From Akebia trifoliata (Eukaryota > Streptophyta > Magnoliopsida > Ranunculales > Lardizabalaceae): a DNA stretch of 64,000 bases. The notes below the pieces were generated by a model. It had not been told where the DNA came from and ran no database searches. It saw only the letters and a program-made list of their open reading frames with translations. Shown here piece by piece: positions 24,149 through 35,757 of this stretch (position 1 is the first letter of the stretch; each line of letters begins with the position of its first letter). The stretch lies in the NCBI GenBank assembly GCA_017979445.1, contig CM030718.1, forward strand, positions 28,019,021 through 28,083,020, read 5' to 3'. The position numbers and the translations under genes are program-made.

Positions 24149-24545
24149 CTTTTTTTGATGAAAGAATGTAATTTGTAACACAGAGTCTTCTCTGTATGGT
24201 AGAATTGGTGTGGATTTGTAGACGTACCTCAATCTTGAAAGAGATATATTTATCTTTTTTCGATGAAAGAATGTAATTTGTAACAGAGAGTCTTCTCTGT
24301 ATAGTGGAATTGGTGTGGATCCGTGGACGTATCTCAATCCTGAAAGCATCACATAAATCTTTTTTGGATGAAAGAATGTAATTTGTAACACAGAGTCTTC
24401 TCTGTATGGTAGAATTGGTGTGGATTTGTGGACGTACCTCAATCTTGAAAGAGATATATTTCTCTTTTTTCGATGAAAGAATGTAATTTGTAACAGAGAG
24501 TCTTCTCTGTATAGTGGAATTGGTGTGGATCGCATCACATAAATC
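24149..24545. repeat. 105-bp tandem repeat, about 3.7 copies, with a dimeric higher-order pattern
   Basis: The segment GATGAAAGAATGTAATTTG starts at 24157, 24262, 24367 and 24472, an exact 105-bp period. Copies 1 and 3 share one variant (ACACAGAG and ATGGTAGAATTGG) and copies 2 and 4 share another (ACAGAGAG and ATAGTGGAATTGG), so the array looks like a doubled 210-bp dimer. The last copy is cut off after GTGTGGATC. A CT microsatellite (24100-24120) and a G-run border it. Because 105 is a multiple of three, a minus-strand frame stays open across all copies. Confidence 0.9.
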
Positions 24546-26560
24546 TTTTTGTTTTCTTTGTATGATTGCGTCTTTGTTTATTTCCTTAATAATATTCTTG
24601 AATCGATTTCTTTACAACGTATATCATGGAGTTCAGTTTTGAATTAGGTGCATGTTTCAAAATTTTGGAAAATATATTTTTAAATTGATATTGGTGAATA
24701 TTTAAGATGGGTCCTATGTTTTCAAACTGATGATGTGCCCCCATTTGACCTTGGTTGTCTCTTACAAACTAAAGAAAATAACCCAAATGCCCTCCTCATC
24801 GTCATTGTATCCAAAGAAGTTGAAGATGACTGTTTCTCGAAAGAAAAATAAAAGATTAGAATTAAAATTCAAGGTTTTTCAGATTGTTTTTGTCAATATA
24901 AAGAGGCAGTTCCTTCGATTCTTTGAATTGGGTTGGCCCTAGGGTTGTCAATGGTTCAGATCCAAAATCCGACCCATTAACATTAAATATGGATCGAAGA
25001 CTTGAGTTATGATAATGATCCGATTCCAAATGGTTCCAAACCTATGAGATTGGTTCTGGATCAACAATCTGATAGAGGACCGAATCGATAAAATGTGAGA
25101 AAGTGTATCCATTTTGTTTAATATATGAAATTTACTTAGATTTTGTATATCAATTCCGGTTTGAGCAATTGGATCTTAATATAAAATCCGATCCAACTAG
25201 AGTCCGATCCAATGCTTATGAGAGGTGGGCCAGAGAAATTACAGAGGGAACTTGCTTTGGGTCTTCCAATAAACAACTCCCTTTATGTTTGGTCTGGTCC
25301 CACATGTTATTACCCTTTTGATACTAAATTAGGCTCAATAAATAGAAACCATTTTTTACTTTTTATGGTAAGAACGTTTCATACAAGGAATCTTGACCGT
25401 CAACAAAGCATGGGCCCACTGAAGATGAGTATCTGAAAAGCACCGTGTTACCTACGTTGCAGCTTTGATCCAGCTGTCCCATGTGTTGTTCCAGGTTGGA
25501 ACTTTTGGAGTCCCCCTAGTTTTTCCAATAGAGTCAGGCTAGCCTGACTGACTTACTAAGATTTCAAAATTTTCACAGGTCTTTGGGGCCCACATGGATT
25601 ATTAAATGGGCTCTCTAGATTTCATGGAAAAACTCAGATTAAAAAAAAAAATAAGAAAAAAGTTTGATCCAAGTTGTTGAGAATAGACGGTGACCAAACT
25701 TCCAAATTTAAAATGAAAATGAAAATTAAACGGTGAAAAGTATTACATCGTTATGAAATATATAATTTTTCACCGTTGAATTTTAAATACTTATAGATCT
25801 TTGCTCTTCAAGATGCAAATATTTATAATGTTGGTTTACAATCATTTATGTAATCCATTAATCACGGAATGGATTGTTTCGAGCTTGTAAGCCAATCTAC
25901 TAGTAAGTCGACTTGATTGCAAAATTACAATTACATTATCTAATAGCCCATCAAAGTCTCTCTCCAAAGCCCCCCTTACTACCTAAATGTGTAACTTTCT
26001 CCATCATGACATTTAAAAGGGAAGCGGATCATCTGTTTTTCTTATAATTCTGTCATTCTGTGAAAATTGAAATTTTTGACAAACCAAAGTCTCACGAATT
26101 TTAGTAATTGAATTTTGATAGTCCAAGGCCGTTGAAATTGTTAATGTTTCTCAAATTCGACAATTTCAGCTTGTTCAAAAAAAACAAAAAAAAAAAAATC
26201 AATGCCTTAATCCGTCAAATATGGGTATTTTTCACGTTGTGTCTATAGTGACATTTGACGATTGAGTGAAGGCCACGCCACAACTCCACAAATTCATGTT
26301 CTTTAGAAAATAGAAGTTTAGGGACAGTCTATTTTTGAAGTTTCCATTAGACTTAAAAAATTATCTTAATTTTTTTTTTTCTTTCAAAATCTCATCCACA
26401 TCATGATAGTTACAAGACTTTTGTGTTAGATTTTCTTTTCAACATGTAAATAGAAAATCGCTATGGCTTAAAAGTCACTCCAGGGAAAACATACTACAAA
26501 GGATCCGCTCCCATTCAAAAGTGGTAAATCCCCTCTATTAAACTTGTCATGTGTCGTCAA

Positions 26561-26805
26561 TGAGAAGCAAGAAGAAGAAACAGTTGAAACAGTTTGACAA
26601 TAGTCACAGTTATGTAATCTTAGCCAAATCCAATCTGTTAGAGTTTGTTATAACTGTAAAGTCAGTTGGTTATTTTGTTATGAGAGTTGTTGTAACAGTT
26701 GGCTAATTGGTTGTAAGGTTACTGTTATATATATAAATACAAGTTCTTCTCTATCTCTGGTTAAGAGATTAGAGCTTTAGAAAACACATTCTTAGTTTTC
26801 TATCT
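26561..26805 (+). repeat. 5' LTR of the copia element
   Basis: This is 245 bp starting TGAGAAGC. It ends TTTCTATCT rather than the usual CA. A TATA-like TTATATATATAAATAC (near 26725-26740) may be the promoter. Against the 3' LTR it has a 9-bp insertion (a repeat of TTGAAACAG) and a few substitutions and small gaps, roughly 95% identity by eye. Confidence 0.85.
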
Positions 26806-26823
26806 TGGTATCAGAGCTCAACA

Positions 26824-27582
26824 ATGGCATCAATTCCTGCTGTTCAAATGCTTAATCATACCTTACCAGTGAAGCTCGATCGATCGAACTATGTGCTGTG
26901 GAGATCACAGATTGACAATGTTATCTTTGCCAATGGTTTTGAAGACTTTATCGAAGGAACCTCAATTTGTCCAGAAAAGAAATTGAATTCTGGAGAGATC
27001 AACCCTGCCTTTATTGCTTGGAGGAGACAAGATCGCACCATCCTTAGCTGGATTTATTCTTCTCTAACACCAGGTATCATGGCTCAGATCATTGGCCACA
27101 CTTCTTCTCATTCTGCCTGGGTAGCTTTAGAGAAGATTTTCTCCTCTTCTTCAAGAGCACGAATTATGCAACTTAGGCTTGAATTACAAACCACGAAGAA
27201 GGGATCTATGTCTATGATAGACTATATCATGCAAATTAAAGGAGCTGCAGATAGCTTAGCAGCAATTGGTGAACCTGTATCTGATCAAGATCAGATTATG
27301 AATCTCCTAGGAGGTCTTGGAGCAGACTATAATGCTGTTGTTACTGCCCTCAATACAAGAGATGACATGATCTCTCTTGAAGCAGTCCATAGCATGCTGC
27401 TATCCTTTGAAAATCGCCTCGAGCAACAAAGCACAATTGAAAATGTTTCTGGAATGACTGCTAGTTTTGCATCCTCTTGTAATAACAGAGGAGGTGGAAA
27501 ATTCCAGAAGAGTTACTATGGTGGCCGTAGTCAAGGAACTACTCAAGGCACTAACACCAGTTCCTATTACAATAAAGGTTGA
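26824..27582 (+). pseudogene. copia gag region, ending at an in-frame TGA
   Basis: The 252-aa frame starts just after the primer-binding site and matches the copia gag type (UBN2/retrotran_gag). The TGA at 27580-27582 interrupts a Gly/Arg-rich stretch. The same reading frame continues directly after it into the zinc knuckle and protease. Elements of this type normally have one continuous gag-pol frame, so the TGA is most simply a C-to-T change of an arginine codon. Confidence 0.8.
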
Positions 27583-28884
27583 GGCCGAGGAAGCAAAAAT
27601 GGACCAAATGGAAGAGGAAATTCCAGCTCGAATGATCGACCTCAGTGCCAATTATGTGGTAAATTTGGTCATACTGTTCATATATGTTATCATAGATTTG
27701 ATATTTCATTTCAAGGAGGACAGACCAACAATCCTCCATTCCCTGGAAGTCAAAGTACTATTCCTGCCATGGTTGCTTCAACTAATACTCCTCCAGAAGA
27801 AAGCTGGTTTTTGGACTCAGGTGCTAGCCATCATCTCACTCAAAATGCTGCTAGTCTTAACAATGTCACCAACTATATAGGAGCAGATCGCGTGACCATT
27901 GGAAATGGTAAGAGACTATCTATTTCGAGTTTTGGTTCTAAAGAATTAGTCACTAATTCTCATTCTTTTCAGCTTAGAAAGGTTTTTCATGTTCTTTTCA
28001 TCTCAGCGAATCTGATAAGTGTGGCTAAGTTTTGTTCAGATAATAATGCTTTGATTGAGTTTTATCCTCATTCGTTCTTTGTGAAGGTTCAATTTACGAA
28101 GAAGGTTCTTGCTCAAGGCACGCTTGAAAATGGTCTCTACCGGTTCCCTACTTTTAGTTCAAAGACAGCATATGTTGCTGTTAATAATTGTCAAGAACAG
28201 ATATCTGATCTTTCTTCTTCTATTAGAAATAATCAGCTTTGGCATCAAAGATTAGGCCATGCTCATTCTGATATTGTAACCAGAATCATGAATGATTGTA
28301 ACATTTCTTGTTCTAATGATAAGACACAAATTTGTTCATCCTGTCAATTAGCAAAAAGTCACAGATTACCATTGCAATTATCTTCTTCTCGGGCTTCTAA
28401 GCCTCTAGAGTTGATATACACTGATATATGGGGACCAGCTCCTATTAAGTCTACCTTTGGGAATAAATATTTCATTCTCTTTGTTGATGATTATTCAAGA
28501 TATACATGGTTCTATCCTTTACAAACAAAGGATCAAGCTCTGCCTATTTTCAAGCAATTTAAGGTGCAGGTGGAAAATCAATTTGAAACAAAGATTAAAT
28601 GTCTTCAATTTGATAATGGGGGAGAGTTTCGTGCTTTTCTTTCTTTCCTTAGAACTGTTGGTATTCAACACAGGTTCTCATGTCCTTATACTTTAGCACA
28701 GAATGGTAGAGTTGAGCGCAAACATCGACATGTTGTAGAGACTGGATTAGCTCTACTTGCTCATGCTTTCATGCCCTTAAAGTATTGGCAATATGCCTTT
28801 CAAACAAACCAAGTCTCTTTGCATATTTGGTTGTTTATGCTACCCTTTTATTCGTCATTACAACAATCACAAACTTCAGTATAG
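27583..28884 (+). pseudogene. copia zinc knuckle, protease and integrase region
   Basis: In the gag frame, a CX2CX4HX4C zinc knuckle lies near 27645-27690, the protease DSGA motif near 27817, the integrase HHCC finger near 28240-28360, and integrase core blocks near 28415-28730. From about 28795 the frame no longer encodes copia sequence: the expected stretch between integrase core and its C-terminal part is partly missing and the homology resumes in another frame, so the stop at 28884 is secondary. Confidence 0.8.
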
Positions 28885-29311
28885 ATCAGTTCAATGCCTC
28901 TTCCTTGGTTATAGTCCAATTCACAAAGGGTATTTGTGTCTTGATTACACATCTGGCAGAGTCTATATTACTCCTCATGTCGTTTTTGATGAAACTGTGT
29001 ACCCTTTAAAATCCTCATCCGTAACTGCTAAACAGACTGAAGTCGAGTCTCAAAATTATCCTCCAGCTATTATATCTTTTCCATCCCAGACTTGCCATGC
29101 TACGCATTCAGTTACAAACATTACTCAGGCCCCAACCAATGATCCTTCACCCTCTATAGATGATTCTGCAACATCAGTTCCCACTCTTGTTTCACCATCT
29201 CAACCTCCTGTTCCTGCACCATCTCCAGTTTCAAGAATGACAACTAGGGCCATGAGAGGTATAACAAAGAAGAAGACGATTCTTGATCTAACAACAGTCA
29301 AGACCACATAA
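28793..29311 (+). pseudogene. copia integrase C-terminal part after a frame change
   Basis: The homology resumes here in frame +2 (a GCLCYPF-type block followed by a CLFLGYS block, typical of the copia integrase tail) and runs through a Pro/Ser-rich linker to a TAA at 29309-29311. The same frame continues as the reverse transcriptase region. Confidence 0.75.
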
Positions 29312-30880
29312 CCTTCTACTTTGAAACAAGCACTCACGGATCCCAAATGGATTGCAGCAATGCAAGATGAGTTAACTGATCTTCACAAAAACAATACCTG
29401 GAACCTAGTTGATCTCCCTTTTGGTTCTACTGTCATAGGTTGTAAATGGGTTTATAAACTTAAGTATAAACCTGATGGAAGTATAGAGCGCTACAAAGCT
29501 AGATTAGTAGCAAAGGGGTTTAACCAAACACATGGGATTGACTACTTTGAAACATTTAGCCCTGTTGTCAAACCAGCCACCATTCGTATTGTTCTAACAG
29601 TAGCTCTCAGTTATAATTGGACAATAAGGCAACTAGATGTTCACAATGCCTTCTTGAATGGAGAACTTGAGGAACAAGTCTTCATGGCCCAACCACCAGG
29701 TTTCACAAATTCTCAACATCCAACCAAAGTATGCAGACTAAACAAAGCTTTGTATGGCCTAAAACAAGCACCAAGGGCTTGGTTCACAAAATTAAGCTCC
29801 GCTCTCTTACAATGGGGATTTAACTCTTCTCGAACAGATAGCTCAATGTTCACTCACTTTGGTAAAAATTCTACTCTTGTTGTTCTAGTTTATGTGGACG
29901 ATATAATCATAACTGGCAGCTCATCCACTATGGTTTACAACCTGATAGAAAAGCTCAATTCATCCTTTGCCTTGAGAGACTTGGGGAATCTGTCCTATTT
30001 TCTCGGAGTAGAGGTCTCTTATGATAAAGGATTAATGCACCTCAGTCAAACTAAGTATGTCTCTGATCTACTTCATAGAATTGATCTGTTTGACACAAAA
30101 CCAGCCAAGACACCAGGAGCAATTGGGAAACCCTTGTCCAAATTTGATGGAGAGTTGATGGAGGATGTTACAATGTATCGAAGTATAGTAGGTGCCTTGC
30201 AATATGTAACAATGACGCGTCCTGACATTGCCTTTGCTGTCAACAAAGCCTGCCAGTTTATGCAGCAGCCCACAACAGCATTTTGGCTTGCTGTCAAAAG
30301 AATTCTTCGGTATTTGCGCAGTACACTGACTGATGGTTTACTCATACAGCCATCCTCATGTCTCTCTATTGAAGCATACTCAGATGCGGACTGGGGAGCA
30401 CAACCTGATGATAGACGCAGCTCTAGTGGTTACCTTGTCTATCTTGGACAGAACTTAATTTCTTGGTCAGCTACTAAACAGCGACTTGTTTCTCGAAGTA
30501 GTGCCGAATCTGAGTACAGAGGGCTGGCCATTGCTACTTCAGAACTAGTGTGGATTCAGGCATTGTTAAGAGAGTTGTGTGTCCAAGTTGCACAAATTCC
30601 ACTCCTATGGTATGACAACGTAAGTGCTTATCATATGGCCAAAAATCCAGTTTTCCATGCCAGAACAAAACACATTGAAATTGATCTTCATTTCATTCGT
30701 GATCAAGTTCTAAGGCAACAAGTACTCCTTCAGTTTGTTCCAAGTGAAGCTCAACCAGCAGACCTGCTCACTAAACATCTCACAAGCTCAAGGTTCCAGT
30801 CCTTAAAGTCACAACTTTGCATCTTTCCTAGACCCTTTCGCTTGAGGGGGGATGAGAAGCAAGAAGAAGAAACAGTTTGA
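29312..30880 (+). pseudogene. copia reverse transcriptase and RNase H region
   Basis: The open frame runs about 520 codons after the TAA. The RVT_2 domain begins near 29390, the polymerase YVDD motif is near 29891, and RNase H blocks (SDADWGA, KHIEIDLHFIRD) lie near 30380-30720. The stop at 30878-30880 is 28 bases inside the 3' LTR. The domain itself looks intact, but it is cut off from gag by the upstream breaks. Confidence 0.85.
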
Positions 30881-31089
30881 CAATAGTCACAGTTATGTAA
30901 TCTTAGCCAAATCCATCTGTTAGAGTTTGTTATAACTGTAAAGTCAGTTGGTTATTTTGTTATGAGAGGTTTTGTGTAACAGTTGGCTAATTGGTTGTAA
31001 GGTTACTGTTATATATATAACTACAAGTTCTTCTCTATCTCTGGTTAAGATATTATAGCTTTAGAAAACACATTCTTAGTTTTCTATCT
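30853..31089 (+). repeat. 3' LTR of the copia element
   Basis: This is 237 bp, starting TGAGAAGC just after the purine tract and ending TTTCTATCT before the target duplication GTCAA. Confidence 0.85.
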
Positions 31090-31383
31090 GTCAACCATCG
31101 TTGCCACGTGTATGGTATAGATTTCAAAATTTTATGAATCACGCGGATATGTTATGCAAATATTCAAATTAGAACTTTCTAACCATATGTCACAAACCAA
31201 CATATTGAAAGTTATGCCATTCGTATTACAAGATTTGTATTTTATAACAATAACAAATATTTAATACACATAGGGTTGTTTGACTCTCAACTCAACCAAT
31301 TGCACGTAAGACTTTTGAGAGAGTGATGTGTGTGATTGTGGGATTAGTCTCACACGATGGGTGGAGATATCCACGATAAACTT

Positions 31384-31585
31384 TATATATATGACTCATG
31401 AAAAAAAACACATGATCTCATCTCTTTAAACACAAAATCCAATGGTTGAGATTTATCTTCAGGATAAGTATCTTCGAGATTTATATTATCAAGATACTTA
31501 TAAATCTCAACCATTGAATTTTATATTTAAAGGGTTGGGATCATGTGTTTTTTTTATTAGTCATTCTTATGAGTCATATATATAT
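31384..31585. mobile_element. Long hairpin (foldback element)
   Basis: The arms are near-complementary over about 70-85 bp: TATATATATGACTCATGA, CACATGATCTCATCTCTTT and CCAATGGTTGAGATTTAT at the left, with ATAAATCTCAACCATTG, TTTAAAGGGTTGGGATCATG and TATGAGTCATATATATA at the right. A second short inverted pair (AAGTATCTT / AAGATACTT) lies at the loop. It is either a MITE or a possible small-RNA hairpin. Confidence 0.6.
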
Positions 31586-32395
31586 ATATATATTACAACA
31601 ACGAGTAAATCTATGATCAATTATAGCTTGGAATATTACAATAAAAGAAAGAAAATTTTATTATTTTATTTTTAAAGATAATTCTTTGAAGGAAAAAAAA
31701 TATAAATTACATATTTCGAAAGCAACTTCCATGTCGATTCCATCCAACCAGTAGAATTTGTCTTACAAAGTTGCTGTAGATAAGACAAGGTGTTGACTTG
31801 TCTTTATCATTGGTGGAACAAGTCACCATAGCATCATTTGAACAGTTTACAATTCACCTAAAAATATGACACGTGGATTTTCTTGTTGGCCATGTCATAC
31901 CCCCCAAAATTTCATTAAAGAAGTCTTGGCAAAATACAAATTACACAATTTCCTCTCAATTCTAAGCTAACAGTCTATTAAGATGGAAAATTGAATTGGA
32001 CAACAAAATACGACACACATCATGTTGGAGTTGTACATGTGATTTGGAATCTTGATCTATTCCAATCTGAATTATGATAAGGATAAGGATATGATTGATG
32101 ACTAATCAGATTTATTATGGATCAACCTTTTCTTGACCCATTAAAATTTGAAAAATTATGCAAATTATATTATATAGTTAGTTTAAATGCATGAAATTTA
32201 TTTATGTTTGCATGTGAAGTCGTATTCAATTATTGTCGACTTTGATTTGGATCCTAATATTAAGGTAGCACAAAGTTTGATGCATCAAGTTGATTACAAG
32301 TCTGATTTGACGTGTAGCATTGTGTGTACATGACAAAGTCGAGGTTCGGGAATAATTCAATAAGATAAATCTTCAGAAGGAAAAAAAGGGAAGGG

Positions 32396-32509
32396 GGAGG
32401 GAGGGAGGGGGGGGGGGGGGAGCAAAGTCGAGAAAACATTGGATAAACTTAAAAGTAAAAATAATTGTTTTAAGTAATATATATATATATGGGGGGGGGG
32501 GGGGGGGGA

Positions 32510-32553
<44 letters not shown>

Positions 32554-32640
32554 GGGGGGGGGGAGCAAGTCGAGAAAACATTGGATAAACTTAAAAGTAA
32601 AAAATAATTGTTTTAAGTAATATATATATAAAATGAAAAA
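32396..32640. repeat. Poly-G and (TA)n simple-sequence locus with a direct duplication
   Basis: A G-rich run near 32396-32420, poly-G at 32491-32508, (TA) dinucleotides at 32511-32550 and poly-G at 32552-32563 alternate. The unit AGCAAAGTCGAGAAAACATT to TTTTAAGTAATATATATA occurs twice (about 32420-32490 and 32563-32630), so the locus was duplicated around the simple sequence. Run lengths may be inexact in the assembly. Confidence 0.85.
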
Positions 32641-32689
32641 ATCAATATTTAAAAAAATGCTTAAAACAAAAAATCATAAATTTTTTAGA

Positions 32690-32775
32690 GTGGTCCATAA
32701 AGAGTGATTTGAACTCAAGATCTCCATCTCTTGTAAGATTGTTTTAACTATCTCACCAACTCTTGGAGGTTGAAT
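32690..32775 (-). mobile_element. Possible tRNA-derived SINE head
   Basis: The minus strand reads AAGAGTTGGTGAGATAGTTA (A-box-like), then GAGATCTTGAGTTCAAATC (B-box GAGTTCAAATC, complement of 32706-32716). It lacks tRNA stem pairing, so it is taken as a SINE remnant. Confidence 0.4.
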
Positions 32776-34417
32776 GTTCATTTGAAAACGGTGGGAATGT
32801 CAAAAATTATGTTTTAATTAATTGGATTAGACCTCTTAAACTATGCCACGTGGATGGAATTAGTAAAACATCAACATTTCAATATATTTGCATCAAATAC
32901 AAATGTGTACTCAATCTAACCTAACCTGTGTGAGACTATCTCCTCATAAGGGCCGCATTATTATTATTTTATAGGGAACTTCCTAAGTCCCAACATCTAG
33001 AAAAGTTGGGCTTCCAACTCTAACCTTAGATTTCGTCATGATAGTGTTAATATACAATTCACCGTACCAAAAAATTGTCCATCTGATCTCATATCCACCG
33101 CTAATTGATCAATCACAATTATCTTGCTTGTAAAAGAAATCTGCCAATAGTCTTTGTTTTGACCATTGGTGGTGATACTCAGTCAGATATAACAAAGATA
33201 ATATTTAACATGGCTTCGATTATTTTAGGGCACGTGGCAATTATCGTGCTTGAGTCTTGATTCATAATAAGGTAGCTCGCGAAGATTCGTATAAAATCTC
33301 ATTAATTAAGTTTCCCATTAGTATTATTGTGCAGCACGTGAGACGACCACGTGAGACGACCACATGGCTATAGGTGGGCGAAGTTAGGAGACTTTCCAAA
33401 CATTAAAGGGAAATATCAAGTGTTGGTGGTATCTCTCTCCCAGCGTTTCTTCTCATCCAATGCATAGTCCCATCAATCCCACGACCTACTCACCAACAAC
33501 ATGGGTCCAAGAACAACATAAAAGAAATAAATAAAGATGTAAAAAATCACAAAAAAAAAAAAAAAAAAAATAAAATAAAATTAAAAATTAACGTGATTTC
33601 CTCAATATTTAGGTACGTCCATAGAATTATTTTGCACAAAAAAATTAAATTTGAGATTTTGTATAATCTTAGATTGATTAATTACGTCCAGGACATTATG
33701 TGTATTGAGAACTTTCTTAACATAGGTATTTTTTGTAATTTGGAGATGTCCTCAATACATACAACGTTTTGGGTCAATTTGAATTATGTGAAATTCTAAA
33801 TTAATTTTTTGTTTGTGTGAAAAATTCCTCCATCTATGAAGATAAAATTCTTTGTTAACGATTACACACTGAATGAAGATAAATGTATATACAATGTAAT
33901 TAGGTTTTTATGTATCATTATTGAAAATATGCTTACAAAATTTGGTAATTTTGTTTGTCTAATACCATTAGGCTATAGGGAAGAATCACATTCATGAGTA
34001 AGGTTGGGTACTGGTTACACCTCTTGTCTGATCTAGCTTTATATATATATTTCTGATGTCAGACTCTTCGATAAATTTCAATCAAATTAAGGTGCTCCGG
34101 TGACTCTATAAAAAAAACTCTTTGATGCTTAAGTCAGTCCTCAATCCCACAAAGTAATAGTGTGAGGTTTAGAAATTGCGTATCTTTGCCCTTATCTGAA
34201 GGGATATTTATAGATCTCTACTTTCCCTGTAAATCCGAAACTGTTATAGCCTATCTCTCTGTAAATCCGAAATCCTTGCCAATCAAGGAAATGAATCGAT
34301 CAACAATTCTCTTTCTTAAATTAGAGTAATATTTTTTTATCTAAATCTGATGCCAACCTCTCTTTCTTATTTGAGCCCCTGACCTCCTCACGCACCAAGT
34401 ATGAACAAACAGTGAAC

Positions 34418-34595
34418 CTGTCCACTATATTGTTCCAACACCTCGGAAGCCTAGGCCGCACCCACCCTTGGTGAACATAAACAGAGAGAAGAGCTGTCCA
34501 CTCAATTGTTCCAACACCTCGGAGGTCCAACCTCCCTTGTAGTATACATACAAAGTGAGCTTGTCCACTTAGTTGTTCCAACACTTCAAAGGTCT
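34418..34595. repeat. Three short tandem repeats of about 70 bp
   Basis: The segment TGTCCACT..(A/T)TTGTTCCAACAC recurs at about 34418, 34493 and 34562, each followed by a related CTCGGAGG or TTCAAAGG block. The whole set is copied again at about 36019-36196 by the larger duplication. Confidence 0.75.
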
Positions 34596-34718
34596 TGTAC
34601 GTTATTGGGAGTTTCTTTCCCTCCTAATTGCTTTATGCTTTTTCCTACTATGACAAGTATATCCAAAAATTTATTTTATATCATTATAATAATTATATTT
34701 GGATTTTGTTAATATTTT

Positions 34719-34847
34719 CCCTAAGGCACACATTAAAGTGCATTAAATGAACCTTGAAAATTGAATTTTGATCGAAAATGCCTAAAAAAAAATACCCCAA
34801 ATGCTTCCCAAGAGTATTTGTTGAACTTTAATGTGTGCCCTTAGGAC
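34719..34847. mobile_element. Family B MITE in duplication unit 1
   Basis: The inverted ends are CCTAAGGCACACATTAAAG and CTTTAATGTGTGCCCTTAGG. The same element, copied by the duplication, is at 36320-36451, so it inserted before the duplication. Confidence 0.7.
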
Positions 34848-35757
34848 ACCCTTAACAAGACCCATTATATTTACATATGAACTCGTATATAAGAATGTGA
34901 GTCATATTGGGCTATTATAGACATGTCTCTATGTAGCCCCACCTAGCTCGATGAGTAAGTTTCAAATTAGGATTTTGAGGTTCGATTAGCATCAACTTGT
35001 TTAAGACTCAATCTAAGCACGACTTATCCCAATAATAGCTCTATTCTCAAGTTAAGTCGATCGATCTTCTAAATTAAATCAAGATGACAAGTTAATAAAA
35101 AAAATAAAAAAAAAATGACAAGTTCAAAATTATGGGTCAAACACGTGGCAGAATTTGACACGACCAAACATGATGGAATGAGTATTAAGAGTATCACTTG
35201 ATTTTTCCTCAAACATAAATACCCTACGTAAAACAATTGACATTCTAGTGGCTTATCTCACTTCCACCTCTTATAGTAATAATTTGTTGAAAAGTCTTCC
35301 GCCGGCACCCTTAAATTCGAACCGTATCGAACTCGTCACACTTTTAAAAAACGCGTTGTAGAAATCAACTTATCGTTTACGCTGCGTAAGTAACTTCAAT
35401 GCTCCAGTGTGTGTCAGCTCATATATATGAGATTCATGCGATACATCCACTTCAAACTATATCGGTAACTTTTCGGTATTTTTTTTTTCTAATAAATTAT
35501 TTTATAATAAAATATTTAGTCCACAAAAAAAACCCGATAAACGCGTTTTCAACTCTTCTAAGTCTAAGAAAGCTTGCAGAGATCACAAAAGAAAACTTCT
35601 TCTTTTGATTTATCTATCTTTCTATCACGCATTCGACCTGTAAATTAATACACAATCAATTCTTTTGAGGGATTTGAGATTTGAATCAGTTTCTGACTTT
35701 CGATTGTATAAGGAAGAACGATCTACTGGAGAAATTAACGGTTTCGTTTACTCGAAA

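Larger units (their letters stand above)
22619..26555. other. Intergenic DNA between the GRAS gene and the copia element
   Basis: No gene is supported. Besides the foldbacks and tandem repeat listed separately, 23424-23570 is a short palindrome (arms ATGAATGCACGCG and CGCGTGCATTCAT), 24680-24740 carries one end of the family seen at 57388-57609 (TTGGTGAATATTTAAGA), and 25545-25575 resembles the end of the element in receptor intron 6 (GCCTGACTGACTTACTAAG). 26100-26260 resembles the foldback near 55375-55610. Confidence 0.5.
26561..31089 (+). mobile_element. Ty1/copia LTR retrotransposon, nearly complete but inactivated
   Basis: The element is 4529 bp, bounded by LTRs (26561-26805 and 30853-31089) and a 5-bp target duplication GTCAA (26556-26560, 31090-31094). 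The primer-binding site TGGTATCAGAGC (26806-26817) fits the initiator methionine tRNA, and a purine tract (GAGGGGGGA) precedes the 3' LTR. The domain order gag, protease, integrase, reverse transcriptase, RNase H is the copia order. Coding is broken by a TGA at 27580, a frame change with apparent deletion near 28795, and a TAA at 29309. It is not capable of autonomous movement as read. Confidence 0.93.
31095..34243. other. Intergenic DNA between the copia element and the duplicated receptor promoter
   Basis: No gene is supported. The contents are a long hairpin, simple-sequence DNA and a SINE (listed separately), a poly-A run at 33550-33570 and a G-box-rich stretch near 33330-33365 (CACGTGAGACGACCA twice). 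The ORF at 33593 and others have no recognisable product. Confidence 0.5.

Noticed and set aside
24095..24538. 147-aa minus-strand frame as a protein gene
   Set aside because: It is open because the tandem repeat period (105) is a multiple of three, and no conserved family or start context was seen; kept only as a finding on the repeat.
30073..30345. 90-aa minus-strand frame in the copia element
   Set aside because: It is an antisense shadow of the reverse transcriptase region.
32357..32581. 74-aa minus-strand frame of Pro and Ile-Tyr repeats
   Set aside because: It is a translation of poly-C/poly-G and (TA)n simple sequence.
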